Positions 20,616 through 32,705 are shown, counted from the stretch's first letter. The stretch is 64,000 bases of DNA from Phallus indusiatus (GCA_027605045.1 JAQFWX010000030.1:186001-250000); one strand, 5' to 3'. Notes: generated by a model not told the origin, from the letters alone. A program made the numbers and translations.

Positions 20616-22002
20616 CTATTGTAGCGTTGGGGGCGGGGCTTCATTTTTGTTTACAGTCCCCTCCACGATTTTGTCATTTTCGGTGTTTTCTTCTACACTT
20701 CCTTCGCCTGTATCTTCCCCATTCCCTTCTCCTCTTTCGTTTCCAACGATCTCCTCCGCGATCTCCTCCGAATCCTGTTCCTTCCTCTTGCCTTTTCCTT
20801 TGTCTTTCTGACCAGCGTCCTCATCCTCGATTTCGTTCGGTTTTCCGAACCAGAATTCCTCTCCCGTTTCTCCATATTCGCGACTAGGAGACAAGTCAGC
20901 TCTTCTACTCACCGACTCGTCTTCCGAACCCTCTTCTCTTGCGTACCGTGGTAGTGGTGCCTTAGGCGTCGAATCTTGCAGACTGAAGTGTAGTCCGCGG
21001 CGACCACCGTTGTCCCCGGTATTCGCGATACTCTCACGAATTGCGTTCGCCGATGAATCCGTACGACCTTGAATCAAAGCGAGCTGAACGAGCTTGTTGA
21101 ATCCGAGTTCGCAGCATCGATGCATCGCCTTGACCGCATTGGTAAGATTCTTGATATCGTCACGGGTGGCGACGTTATCGATAGGAAAAACGGTTCGAGG
21201 ACGCTCTTCTTCTGCCAACGAAATCACTTCGTCCTCGTCATCGAAAACGTATTGTTTAGTGGTTTTCTCAACCACTTTGCCGCGATTTTGACCTCGACCG
21301 AACTTTGGACGAGGATTATGCGAACATTTGCGTTTTTGTTCGCGACAGCGAACACAGATTGTTTTTGCCGGAACTTGTTTTCGACATTCGTAACCTTCTT
21401 TCTCGCATTGATCGCACGATTTGGGGTATAGAGCACCCCCTTCGCTGGGTTCGAGATCGGTCGTTCGAACACGTTTGGATGGTGGTGGCGAATCGTCCTC
21501 TTCGATTTGCAATCGAGCCCGTTTCGATGGGCCCGCGACTGGTTTTGGATTGAGTTTCGGTAACTCAACGACCATTTTTCGGCTTCGCCTAGAAAATTAC
21601 AAGTCAGAAATCGAACCGAAAAGAAAAAAGATCACGCACCGGTCTCAACTCAGGATACTGTTCTAACAGTTCCTCCATTTTCTTTCGCCCCTCCTCTTCC
21701 TTACGTTTCTTCTCCTCATCCTGCTTCTTTTTCTCCTCCTCCAATCGCTTTCTCTCCTCTTCTTGCCGACGCGCTTCCTCTTTCGCCTTCTCTTCGTCGA
21801 TTTTCTTCTTCGCATCGAAATATTTCTTTTCGTAATGTCGTTGGGCATTGACGAAATCTTCATCATCGAAATCGTCATCGATCTTGCGAGGGTTGATTTC
21901 GACGCCTTCGAGAGGTGGCAGCAAGTAGACTTTGCGATTTTCGATTGCCCAGTTGGCACGAGCGTCAAAGGTAGAGAGAGAAGAAGAGGCTGAAGAAGAC
22001 AT
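20616..22002 (-). CDS. Antisense two-exon gene of element B: Zn2Cys6-like protein
   Basis: Paralogue of the antisense gene in element C, at the same place. Exon 1 is 22002-21640 and exon 2 is 21563-20616, in phase 0, with a GTGCGT donor as in element C, giving about 436 residues. It has STFDAR--WAIENRK near the N-terminus, a long Lys/Glu/Arg coiled coil (about residues 55-110), the cluster CX2CX6CX9CX2CX6C at about 171-201, and an acidic C-terminus. The cluster begins at residue 170 or 171 in both proteins, which supports both gene models. The acceptor chosen (GTTGAG before 21563) keeps the frame; the nearby TTTCTAG acceptor would lead to a stop. The frame is open although B's pol is dead. 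Confidence 0.78.
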
Positions 22003-22390
22003 TATGACGAATATTACCGATTGAAGGGCAATTGAGTAATGCCGAAGACGAAAACCCAACTGATTTTATACAAGTTGACGCGTTTCAGAATTTTCAAACT
22101 CAGATTCATCACGTGACTGGTTCCGCTCATGCATTCCCCGCCGGATCCTTTTTTGGATAACGCCGTCGTTTGATGGATTTTAACCGACAGAGCAGACATT
22201 TTTTTTCTGATCCGACACGTTTCATTTGAACTTCTTTATTTTCAGTGAAGAAAATTCGCGCGTTTCAGGGGTTACACTTCTTTTCTTGATTTTTCGAAAC
22301 TTTTCACTGCGTTTCAGACAGAAACGTAATAGTTTCACTTGGACTTTTGGACACGGAGATCTCGAGGGCTCGATCTTAAGGAGGGAGTAC

Positions 22391-23035
22391 TGTCACGAGC
22401 CGATTTTCTCGTGACATCGATTTAACGATTTAATTCGATTTCACATTCTTTTCGAACTCGAACGAACGAACCTTATAGAGATCGCACTCTATGCGATCTC
22501 TCGAACTACCGATTATCGATTTATTCACTTTGACGATCGGTGAGGTTCTATGATATAAATAGAATACTTTCTATTTCCTTCTTTATGTTTCTAACGAACC
22601 TCACGACTTCCTCAAGTACTATTATGTACTTATCCGAATTAGTACTTTCTTTGTACTTGACCCTGCATCACTTTGTAGTATTTAAACTCGCTGTAAATAC
22701 CATACAAAGTCGTCTTGAAATCGAACTCTGATTCGATTCAAATATATTTCATTGTATTTCAAACCTCCTTGAATTACAACTCGCCTCTTTATCTCGAAAC
22801 CCCGATTTTCTCAATCTTCTCGATCTCTCGCCTTTGGCGACTCCGTCGCCAAAGTCTTCGTTATCTCCGGTTGTTCTTCGTTGTGAGTGCTGATTCGTCA
22901 CGATCCAAATTGAGGAATACTCTCAGGCCTTTGGAGCGGGCGCAACACATAAGTTGAAGCCAAGTTCCTCATCCCTCGATCTCTCGATTCTCGATTCCTC
23001 GATCTCGCGATCTCGAACGGTCTCGGATCTTGACA
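22391..23035 (+). repeat. 3' LTR of element B (645 bp)
   Basis: TGTCACGAGCCG ... TCTTGACA. A solo copy of the same length lies in reverse orientation at 34283-34927. It shares its last third and the GTCTTGAAAT self-primer with LTR-C, so B and C are sister families. Confidence 0.95.
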
Positions 23036-23348
23036 GCTAAAATACATTAGTATGTGCTGATAATAAATAGAAACGAGGAAGCTTTCACTTATTATAAGCT
23101 TGAGCTCATTGCATCCTACTTTGAGCTTTAGACGCTACCTTCAGGTCTATGCATTTCATACGCTGTTAAAACTGTGAATCATAGGATTTTTTTTGTTTCC
23201 TGACCATATTGAGGCAAAAACATGTCGTTCTGACTTCAGCGTAAGATGATAGTCTTTTTCCTATGCTTGTCCTGTGCAAGGGATTTGCCGCTCAAGGCGG
23301 CTCTAGTTACATAATGGGCGTCGAATATACAAAGCAAATTATAATAGT
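23036..23348. other. Short spacer between element B and the DNA transposon
   Basis: No gene or recognisable repeat seen. AT-rich, with no conserved frame. Confidence 0.6.
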
Positions 23349-23490
23349 GTCCCACGACATTCCGTAACGGTCCTGTGACATTCCGTAACGGTCCTGTGAC
23401 AGTCGTAACGGTCCCATGACAGTCGTAACGGTCCCGTGACAGTCGTAACGGTCCCGTGACAGTCGTAACGGTCTCGCCCTTGAGCCACGT
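23349..23490 (+). repeat. Left terminal inverted repeat and 20-bp subterminal tandem repeats
   Basis: After the terminal sequence come about six copies of a 20-bp unit close to GTCGTAACGGTCCCGTGACA, then looser copies further in (for example near 23505 and 23680). Such arrays are usually transposase-binding sites. The right end has two copies in inverted orientation. Confidence 0.8.
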
Positions 23491-24210
23491 ATGACCCTGA
23501 CTGCAACCATTACGGTCTCGCGTCTCCGAACCATTCCCGTCCTCAACCCTGAGCATTTTCGGCCTCGACTTTAAACTATTTTCGTCCCCTGTATTCGCGC
23601 CATCAACCCTCTCGGTCGCGATTTCCCATCATTTATCATCCCAACCGGGAACCATAACCGTCCAATCTCTGGAACAATAACGGTCCCAACTTTCATTATC
23701 TCGACTTCCGCTCGATGGATTTGGATGATTGTTGGATCAATGGATAGCTCTTCATGCAGGGAACTCAGGAAAATTATACAGGGACTTGTAATTTAATTCT
23801 TTTTTTGTATTTAACGCGACTGAAAATATACCGGGACTTTGCGACGCGTATGCTTCCCTTGTGCAACACGAACCCCAATTCCATCTCTGAGCTGCTCCCA
23901 TCGTCAGTAATTCGAACGTCTTAAGTCTTAAAGTTATCCACCACGTGTAACGCGACATCACGACATCACACGGTTTGCAGGACCGGCTCAGCTCACACAG
24001 TATCGCGCCTTCCAAGCACGCATCACACAAGCCCCGGAGGGTTTATATTCGATTCAAACAATACATATATTCAACGTTGCACCTATGTGAGAGATTTCGA
24101 CCTCCTCTCTCATCTAACATCTTCCTCATCCTTCAAGTTCCAATCATCTTTGCATGCTCGGGGTAGACCCAATCGTCACGTCAAACCATCTATCGGTTTA
24201 GGTGAGTTTA

Positions 24211-24825
24211 CTAGCTATAATTCTTATCATTCGATTGCTTACTCACTTCAGCTAGATCTCGAAGAACACCAGAAAGATATCCGACCCTGTAGGGCAGTTA
24301 TTAGGCAATCACAGTATGAGAAAAGGTATGCTATAACTTACAATCGTTTCGCTTTTTCCTCATTTGGAATATTAGTGCAACAATAGTACGTCCAGTGCTG
24401 CAAATTCCCATCATTGTCCAGCTTAAACTCAAGGTACTTGGTGGATAAATGGGACGGGCAGGTGCAATTCTCATTTTGTTGGTTTGTGGTGGTGGGAGGA
24501 CCGGTAAGCATGAGGTTGCCGCTGTTATTCGTTCTCGTGGGTGTTTGACACAGACTGGCACCTGCGAAGGGGCTGGAAGACCTAACCATGTTGCCGCTTA
24601 GCATACCACTGACCTCACTCGCAGAGTGAGACACCGACTCTACGTCGGAAAGAAGTATAACTGAGTCAGCGTCATCGGCAAACAGGTCCGCTGAGGTAGA
24701 GTCATCGGAAATGACGATGGTCGAGCTAGCTGCATCTGAGTTCCGGTGAGCCTTGCTTTTTGTCTTGAATAAAAATGGTTAGTGACACGAGCTTAGGAAC
24801 ATTACAAAATACTCACAGAGGCCAT
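24211..24825 (-). CDS. Small gene with two SUMO-interacting-like motifs and a GRF-like zinc finger
   Basis: Three exons inferred: ATG 24825-24817, 24763-24342 and 24286-24211, with GTGAGT and GTAAGT donors and frame kept across both introns; about 168 residues. The N-terminal half has two hydrophobic-acidic motifs, STIVISDDS and SVILLSDVES, which fit the SUMO-interacting motif consensus. The C-terminal half has C-x-C ... G ... W-YYCC, resembling GRF zinc fingers. It lies in the left arm of the DNA transposon and points away from the transposase, so it is probably an accessory gene, but a trapped host gene cannot be excluded. Link to the Ulp1 domain is inference. Confidence 0.6.
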
Positions 24826-25124
24826 TCTTGGTACAATGTATTTGAAGGGATAAGAACGTCAACAGAGAAAGAACAAGTCACTTCGTGGTGAGTCATTGTG
24901 AGGACTTCTCGTTATTATATACAATTTTCAACTCTTGCACGTACCCCAGATTCAGATTGAACGCTCGGGAAATGTGTTATCCAAATTTCCGCTCATCGCA
25001 TACCCTCAAAATCAAGATCCCCAAGATCCCATATGCATGTGAGCGCATGTATGCTTATCCAAACTCGTGTTTGGAAGTTTACGTCGTCTGCATAGTTTCT
25101 AGAATATTCTTAAGCATGTTTTCC

Positions 25125-25730
25125 GCAGGTGAGGACATAAATCTCGTGAGTCATGAGACATATTCTCCGGTTCGCGCATTTCTTGCACAGGCAATGATGT
25201 CCCACTTATCTGCTTTTCATTCAGTCAGAACAATACTCCGATGTACAATTGCAGGTTAGAGGCTCAGAACCTGGATTTAAAGCACGCGTACAGGCTAGGG
25301 CATAAACTGTGCGAGTCATAAGATATATTCTCCAGTTCGCGTACATGTTGCACGGGCAATGATGTCCTGTCCACAACACCAATGTTTTGCTTCTTTTGCT
25401 TCTTTATTGAATTTAGTCGGACTAATATCCAGTTTCCAATGAATTTTCAGGTTAGAGACTTGGAGCGGAAATTATTCGAAGCCCTAGGATATAATTTCTC
25501 CGGCGTGCACACTTGTTGCACAACGGGCAATGATGTCCTGTTTGTAAGGTCAGAGTCATACACCATTGTATTTTATTCTTAGGGTTATCAACATTTATCT
25601 TTCTAGATACGAAATTTACCCTAATATTCACAATTTACACGTGTCATGAGATTTCTCCTGTGAGATCTTACACGTTTCTTGGGTGTTCAGGTTCGGTAAC
25701 TCGGTACACGGGCAACGTTGTCCCCAGGCC
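25125..25730. repeat. Degenerate tandem repeat, about 150-180 bp per unit, 3-4 units
   Basis: The phrase GAGTCAT-AGA-ATATTCTCC ... TTGCAC-GGCAATGATGTCC recurs near 25150, 25315 and 25490, with a weaker copy near 25640. Units are diverged and interrupted. It lies in the left arm of the transposon and no coding capacity is apparent. Confidence 0.6.
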
Positions 25731-25967
25731 CAGCATTCGGGTAACGTGGTAACATTTTTAGATACGTGTTTTACATCATAGGAAATATTCACATGAGCTT
25801 CCAGTTTATTAGCATCGTACATTTCTTGGTCTCCGAATTTTTGGGTCCTTAGGCCCAAAGCATGCTCCCATGAGGCCGTCCCTGAAACAATCCCAATTCA
25901 ATGTATGCACGCCCGTCGGTGAGTACAGTTTTTTTTTGCTCGTGTTAGAATGACTTGGATTTCATAC

Positions 25968-26353
25968 TGTCAGGGTACGCTACCGCCGTCTCTCATTTTC
26001 TTATTTATTATCATCGACATCATTTCTTTTCCATTTTATTTATCATTTCCATATTTTACTTTCACTCTCCGTTTCCTTGTTCTGTCTCTATTCCACTTCT
26101 CTACTCGCGCGCTCGTACCCGGCGTGATGCCCATGACATCACGTCGCTTAGGTTCGGCTTGGGCGCCTGGCACTTAGCTGTGTCAGGGCCGCACGCCGCG
26201 TCGTCGTTTTATGTATATAGTAGCTGTACCTAGAGTGAGGGTCCCTAAGCTTGTTCTCTTAGGATCCCCTCCCTCTAGGTGAGTAGTTAGTTTCCCTTCC
26301 AATATATTATCTTAGGATCCCCTCCCTCTAGTGTGAGCTGAGTAGCCCTAACA
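25968..26353 (+). repeat. Solo LTR, diverged relative of family A (A2)
   Basis: TGTCAGGGTACG ... CCCTAACA. It keeps the AAGCTTGTTCT self-primer and an inverted repeat around it, although both halves differ in sequence from LTR-A. Flanks are CATAC and AATAC, a 4 of 5 match. The right flank is inside a MITE but the left flank is not. Confidence 0.85.
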
Positions 26354-26618
26354 AATACATCTAAATTATAGGGATAATATAGGTTTGGTTCAGGTTCCGG
26401 ACCTGAACCGAACCTGAACTGAATTCGAACCAAGGAAAATAACTTCAAATTTTCAGAATGGGAAAAATCAGGTTCTGAACCGGTTCGAACCCTGAACCGA
26501 ACCCGAACCGGGGTTCAGCTTACGTAATCCGAACCGAACCGAACCGAACATTTGGTTCGGGTTCAGGTTCGCCAAAAAAGGGGGGTGAACCGAACCGAAC
26601 CGAACTTCGGCATCACTA
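26354..26618. mobile_element. hAT-type MITE, right-hand fragment
   Basis: About 97% similar by eye to 33173-33437 of the complete MITE, rich in GGTTCG/CGAACC words, and ends with the same terminal CGGCATCACTA. The left part is missing; the A2 LTR abuts it. Confidence 0.85.
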
Positions 26619-29600
26619 CTTCATTTCGTTCCCTAGCCGCATCATCTCCCTCGGAGTCGCGTACTGTTTTACCTGCCGCTCCAGTGCTCTCTGACATCCA
26701 AATCCTTTCAACACAAGTTGAGATGGAGAGGCGTGCTTTCTTCACCTCTTGGTCACAGCCAGCATCCTTCGTCAACAACATACAGTTTTTCTTGAATCCC
26801 CTGAAGCGTCCACATCAATGGCGAGAAATTGCAGTCGTACGCACCTTGGATTTACTGTACTGGTTCGATATTCAGGTAGGTTATTCTTTGGTAACGTTAT
26901 TTCTTACCTTACTCAATACACCTGTTGTTCTAAGATGAATGATTACGGTCGTGGGCGTTACAAAAGCAGCGACCTTGTGTACTTCGAATGGTTCGGGCAC
27001 CCTGGAGATAGTCCACGCGCAGCAAACACCCGTCGCTTCCTTGTTCATTGGATTCAGCCTTCACCTCTGAGTGACGAAGCGTTGTGTCAAGCCATCCTAG
27101 ACAAAAGGGTCATCCACCGATGGAGATATGGTTGCACTGGAACATGCTCGCTTGTCTCCCCCACTAAAGATCAACCGACATATTTACAAGATACTGACGC
27201 TTGGAACGGTTTCGAAAACACTGCCGAGTCGGACGATGACGACAGTGTGCAGTCAGAAGAGGAGAACAAACCTACTCATCCCTCACGAGATCATCGTTGT
27301 CTGGGTGGTGTCGAGATAGCTGTGAGCCTTCGGATTCATGTCACCACTGAATTGACACGCTGACTCCAACTATAGCTAGAAATTCGCGCTGATAATCTGG
27401 GTTTGGTTCACATATCTCAACGCGGAAAGCATAGAGATGCATTACCGCATAGGTTAGGTTGGTCCAAGGGGATGAGGAATGAAGTCCTCGCTGCTATGAT
27501 GACTTTTGGGGCACAACCCCGGCACGTTTATCAAGGTATTTTGAATACATTGTGCCTATAGGGAGTTTTTTGACGTCTTTTCGTTTAGAAATTGTTTTAA
27601 AGTACACTTTTCCCCTGCGAATTTCAACCGGGATCACGTTCCAATTCCCCTCTACATATCCCAGCTATCGTCGTCCTACTCAAAAGCAAGTTTACAACCT
27701 GTTGCCCGGTTTGAAGCGAAGGGGCCGTTTGGATGAGGATCCGTTTCGTGCCATGAATATTTTGGCGTCACGAAATCCATCTCAGATCTATAAGTAAGTG
27801 GTTTTGACTCTTGCAAGCGATGACGACTCCGAGCTAATATCAACCAAAGTTATACTCCACATGATTATAAGAAATCTGACAAGAAATCTGAATTTGCATG
27901 TGCAATTACCTCAGATTATGCGGTGGAAAGCCTGATCTTACATGGCACGAACGATGGTTTGGGAATGGATACCAGTTGGCGCAACAAGAATGAGAATCGT
28001 GCAGGAGTTACTGTTCTTGTCGCCGTGGACACCAATGGTCATTTGACCCCAGGTCAGAATGTGTTCTTTCCGTGTATAGGCTGAATTAACAATTGTCCAG
28101 GAGCGGTCTTACTCTCAGCGAACATCAAAGCACCAACGCTGCTGAGTTATTTAGCAGACACAGAGCGTCGGGTCGTTCAGCGAGCTAAAGTCATTTTGGC
28201 AGGTATGTGGGCGAACCTCAGCATATACGGAGGTTGTTTAAAGGAATGTTCAGATCCTGTGTCTATCAAACATCGCCGCCAAAGTGAAAGGAATCAAATT
28301 ATATCTATTGCAAAGGAAATTGTTGCCTCGAAAAAATGGGCTGTACACAAATGGATGATCGACAAGTGTAAAACCTCGTTGCGAGCGATCCTTCAGTGTG
28401 AGTTTTGAATTCCAATGTTTTTAGACCGATTGCTAATGATTTGACTGTAGTTGATCCTTCCGCACGCGTGTATATCTGCCAATTTCATATAATACAAGCC
28501 ATCCAGCATTTGGAAGGGGATAATGGACGTGTGGAGGGGGCACCTCGAATGCCATATGGTCTGACATATAGAATTGTTCGCGCCTTCCGTAGGGTTCAAC
28601 GGTGTCGGAAGAGACAAGAATGGCCTAAATTTCGAGAGGTATTTATGAAAGAGCTGTGGGCAGTGTGTTGTGATGAAGACGTGGATGAAGCTGCTCCCCC
28701 AAATTCAGAAGACGACGATTCGGGTGATGATGAAGACATGTACCCACCACGTCTTGCCAAAAAGCCAAGTAATCATTCCATCTCATTGCAAAGGGTAAAA
28801 AAAATGAGAGCTGAGCGATACAACTTTTTGTGCAAATACTTTGATACTTACTGGTTCTGCGATACATGGTTACGTGAGTTTTCCTTTAAACCTCTTTGAT
28901 TACTCGTAATCATTATGACTCCCAAGCGCACATCACGGACATGTCATTACCCCCTGGTGTAACGAGAGATGGATCCAATAATACAAATAATTGGGCGGAA
29001 AGTACATTCCTTGTCTTTGATAAGGTTTTTTTGGATATGCGGAAGAATAAACGGTAAGTTTGTCAATGATAGTATTGTTTGTATGTATTCAGAATGTGTT
29101 TGAAACCTTTTTTAACAGTATTGATCGACTAGGGGCAATAATTCTCAACGAGTGGTTCCCATACTACGAAGAATGTGAACAAAATCCAGCTGTAATCCCC
29201 GCACAGATTCAGGACGCAATCACAAACGCGTACCACATATGGGATTCCAATTGGGTCGACAAGGTTGGGGAGGGCCGCACATATCATGTCCGATTCCAAG
29301 AGTACGTTCTCATTTGCTTAACTTAGCTACATCTGTGAAACTTATCTTTTCCAGTCGCTCTGGGGTTCATGTAGTCCGTGTGGATCTGTCTATCCCGCGC
29401 TGCTCACCTTGTGAGCACTTTGAGCAGACCGGGCGGTTCTGTGTTCATATGAGGGCGGCCATTTTATTTGAGAAAAACGGACCAGTTGGAATATGGCATG
29501 GTACATTCTAGTTACTAAATTTATTCCCTTGTCTGAATATATCACAGAACAAGAAACGGAGTCGCAAAGGATTGCCGTGGTCCCCAAAGGATCAGCGGCG

Positions 29601-30866
29601 GTAACTCGTCAATTTGCAGATCACCCTTTCGACACTCAAATCTCTAAAATGATTCCCGAGCTGCTTAACGACCCAGAGTATACGTCACTTAGGCTGCAAG
29701 AAACCACGCGTCCTGTGAATCCTGTCGAAATTAGCTCCGAAACATCTGGAATGCATTCGCCAGTATCCCCTGCCTCCAAGTCAGCCAGCAGCAATACTTC
29801 AGGAGAAAGCACGGCGAATGAATCTGGCTGTAAGTATCAAAATATTATTTTGATATCTGGTATTTCGGACTGATTATATTACTAGTCCGCAGTGCATATA
29901 TTCTCGCCGGACGTCCTAGTCGGATCCACCCGCTCATGCCTCGACACACGAAGAGAAAAGTCACATTTCAACTCAAGAGAGGGCCAAAACGCCAGAAACG
30001 TGGAAAAAATTCTTTATTTCTTAAGTCTCAACTTGATTCCATCAGAGCCAAATCTAAACGACTTCACAAGTTGAAAGCAAAGACGACACATACAAATAAA
30101 CATCCCCTCCCTCCCCATAAACATCCTCTTCCTTCGCGTGATCCCAAACCCGCAAGTGTCACTCTCAAGCCACCGAATAATAATGCCCTGTCATCAAACA
30201 TTCCTGGGCTCACAGTGGAGGAACAGTACATGTATTCTGATAATCTAACGCGTTGGGATGACGCCCGTTATACGGTACGAATAGAAGAGATGCAAATATT
30301 TGTCAAATTACTCAATTCCATATGTGTTCTACACGGAGAGAGCACTTGGATCGGCATCTCTGGGGAGAACGGGTTCGACGTAGAAGTTGCCAAAGCATTA
30401 ACATCGATGGACACGACAAGAGTACGTTCACCTAATAGTTACCCTCATACTCTCTAATTCTGAAACAGGAAGGGACTTTTACATTCCGTATTTCGAACAT
30501 ATTCACATGAACCTTCTTTGAGCGTGTTTTTTTCATAAACTTGTCACATTTTCATTGGACAGTTTGGGACTATCGTCAGCTCAAAGATGGCATTCACGCC
30601 CGGGCCATTAATTCCATGTCATCCCAACTTAGCACAGATAGCTCCCAGTCGCATTGGGTCATCCTAAACGCTATTCGTCACATTCACAAACTGTCTGATA
30701 TCAGCGTGAGTTTGTACTTTTTCCTGCGTTTTTGGTTGTCTTACCTTCATACATAAGACTAAACCGAAATCACATGTACACACACTGCCAACAGGCCTAC
30801 AAACAGACTCGACAACGTGTGGGTTCTGGGCTGTTTTTTTAGTGCTCCTTTGTTTGCTCAAGGTTC

Positions 30867-31262
30867 TGTTAGGGCACGACCGTTCAGTGATAAGACTTAA
30901 GGATCGGACTGCTACTATAACCCAGTAACCCAGTCTATAATAGCGCAAGGAACTACTCATGCGCGCACAGTTGTATATATACATGATTACGCTATCTCTA
31001 ACCAATAGCTATCAGGTGCATTATCTACCAATAGGAAGAGCGGTAGCCGAGGACAATACGGATGACATAGAGAAAGAGGGAGATAGGGCAGAATGGAGCG
31101 AACGGAGAAACGGGGAGAGTTCGGGAGAATACGCGAGGGATAAATACGGACCGGTATACCGGGTACCGTATGACCGACGTAGAGCACGTAGGCATCTAAG
31201 TAGGTTATACTATACTACGCTAATATACTAGAATGACCGTAAACCTAGGACGTACCCTGACA
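30867..31262 (-). repeat. Solo LTR of a further family (F, 396 bp), reverse orientation
   Basis: On the minus strand TGTCAGGGTACG ... GTGCCCTAACA, flanked by GGTTC on both sides (30862-30866 and 31263-31267). It interrupts the transposase-protease gene at the start of an exon. No internal region of this family occurs in the window. Confidence 0.9.
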
Positions 31263-32705
31263 GGTTCCTCTCAATATCCCCGCACTTTCGAAAATATCTA
31301 TTCACACCGTCAAACAATACCTCAAAGAACTCTGGATTGCTTTTTTACGGGATCCGGGAGTCGATGCGAGCCTTTTACAGCGGATATGTCAAGACTTGGG
31401 ACACAAACAGGATCCCACGTGCAAAATTTCACTAATTCCGGGTCATATCGTGAGTAGTATCTTTACTTATTAAGCATGCCTTTGTATTGGAATTATTTAG
31501 GTTGCGCGACGGCCACTGAGCATGGCCTCTCAAGAGGTGCACAATGCACCCAGAGTGACTCCACCTTCCAGGGAGCATAACACTCCCAAGCCGACCCCAC
31601 ACAATAGACGTGTATCATCCACGCCAGAACCTGTTCTTTCAAAGCACGACAGTTTTCCATGTCATCAACTACTGGTCGATCCTAATTTGCATATAGTCAT
31701 CTGTTCGCACAAATTTGGCGCGGAGCAAATCAGAAGAGTTCTCGATACGGACCATGAATCCTATGGTACTACTGGGCAAATTACAGATGCGGTTGTCAAT
31801 GCCTATCTACATGTTCTGGGAGAGACGTGTATGACTTTGAAAGCTAGCAGACCTGACATACCTGACTTTTTTATTGCTGACACGCTGGTCTCCGACGTAA
31901 TTGGATCAGAGCCTGTGTCCAACAATTTCAAACCTTCTAAGGGGAAATTTTGGTTTCCACAGGTATTCCCTCATTGTTTACTGCTTTGTGCGTACTAACA
32001 AATTTTCGCAGGCCAATGTATTCCAAAAAGACTTAATTCTTCTGCCGTGGTTCCTCAAACCACTACGAGGGCATCCATCTCATTGGGTTCTTATTACAAT
32101 TCACCCAGGCCGACATGTAATCAGAATATATGATAGCGCCGCCACTGCTCTTACTTACAGGCATGTTAATATGCTGAAGGTATGTCCTAAAAAGGTCTTT
32201 TCCGATTACTCAAATTGATTGGTGTACAGCATGTCAAACGAGCCCTTGAATATGAACATCGTCAACACTATGGCAAGACAACGGAATTCCCTAGCGAATG
32301 GGAATTAAATCAAACCAATTATTTCAAAACGCCAGTGAGAATTTTGATTCTATCTTCCATCAAAATATTAACGTGAAGTAAGACGATAAAAAACGACCAG
32401 CAAATGGACGCAGTAAGCTGCGGCATATATATGCTGCAATTTTGCCGCGACCTATGTCACGGTATAGATGATACCTTCGCAAGAATGCCCGAAGACGGCA
32501 TAGCTAAACTTCGTTGCCACATTGGATGTATCTTCTCAAGATTTATACGCCCACTTACTCCAGAGCAGACATCTAAACCGTTGGAGGAGACAACGCCATT
32601 GTCTCAGATTGCAATTCCATCGTCACGCCCCACATCGCCAACCCTTAGGGTGGCAGAATTTCCGATGAACGTCTCGGCTGCAGTTGAAACAATATGCATC
32701 ATAAG

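Larger units (their letters stand above)
5910..23035 (+). mobile_element. Ty3/gypsy chromovirus, element B (host of the nest)
   Basis: The outer element. Its visible pieces are the end of the 5' LTR (5910-5984), leader and start of gag (to 6160), rest of gag (14670-16307), pol (16359-20375, broken by a solo LTR), an antisense Zn2Cys6-like gene (20616-22002), a polypurine tract (22378-22387) and the complete 3' LTR (22391-23035). Elements A and C and a solo LTR-A inserted later. B is defective: pol has the LTR and a nonsense codon, and no slippery site joins gag to pol. The five bases after the element are GCTAA; the matching left copy lies outside the window. Confidence 0.93.

Noticed and set aside
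22540..22957. Short frames in LTR-B, also seen in reverse at 34361-34778
   Set aside because: Same reasoning: LTR sequence without protein features.
23349..23490. CRISPR-like array of 20-bp repeats
   Set aside because: There are no spacers between the units, the genome is eukaryotic, and matching inverted units at 36050-36094 show they are transposon ends.
24885..25259. 124-codon plus-strand frame in the transposon's left arm
   Set aside because: It runs through the tandem-repeat region, the encoded repeats are not in a consistent frame, and there is no recognisable domain.
26380..26610. GAACCGAACC words as satellite or telomeric DNA
   Set aside because: They belong to a MITE with defined ends and an 8-bp duplication in the complete copy.
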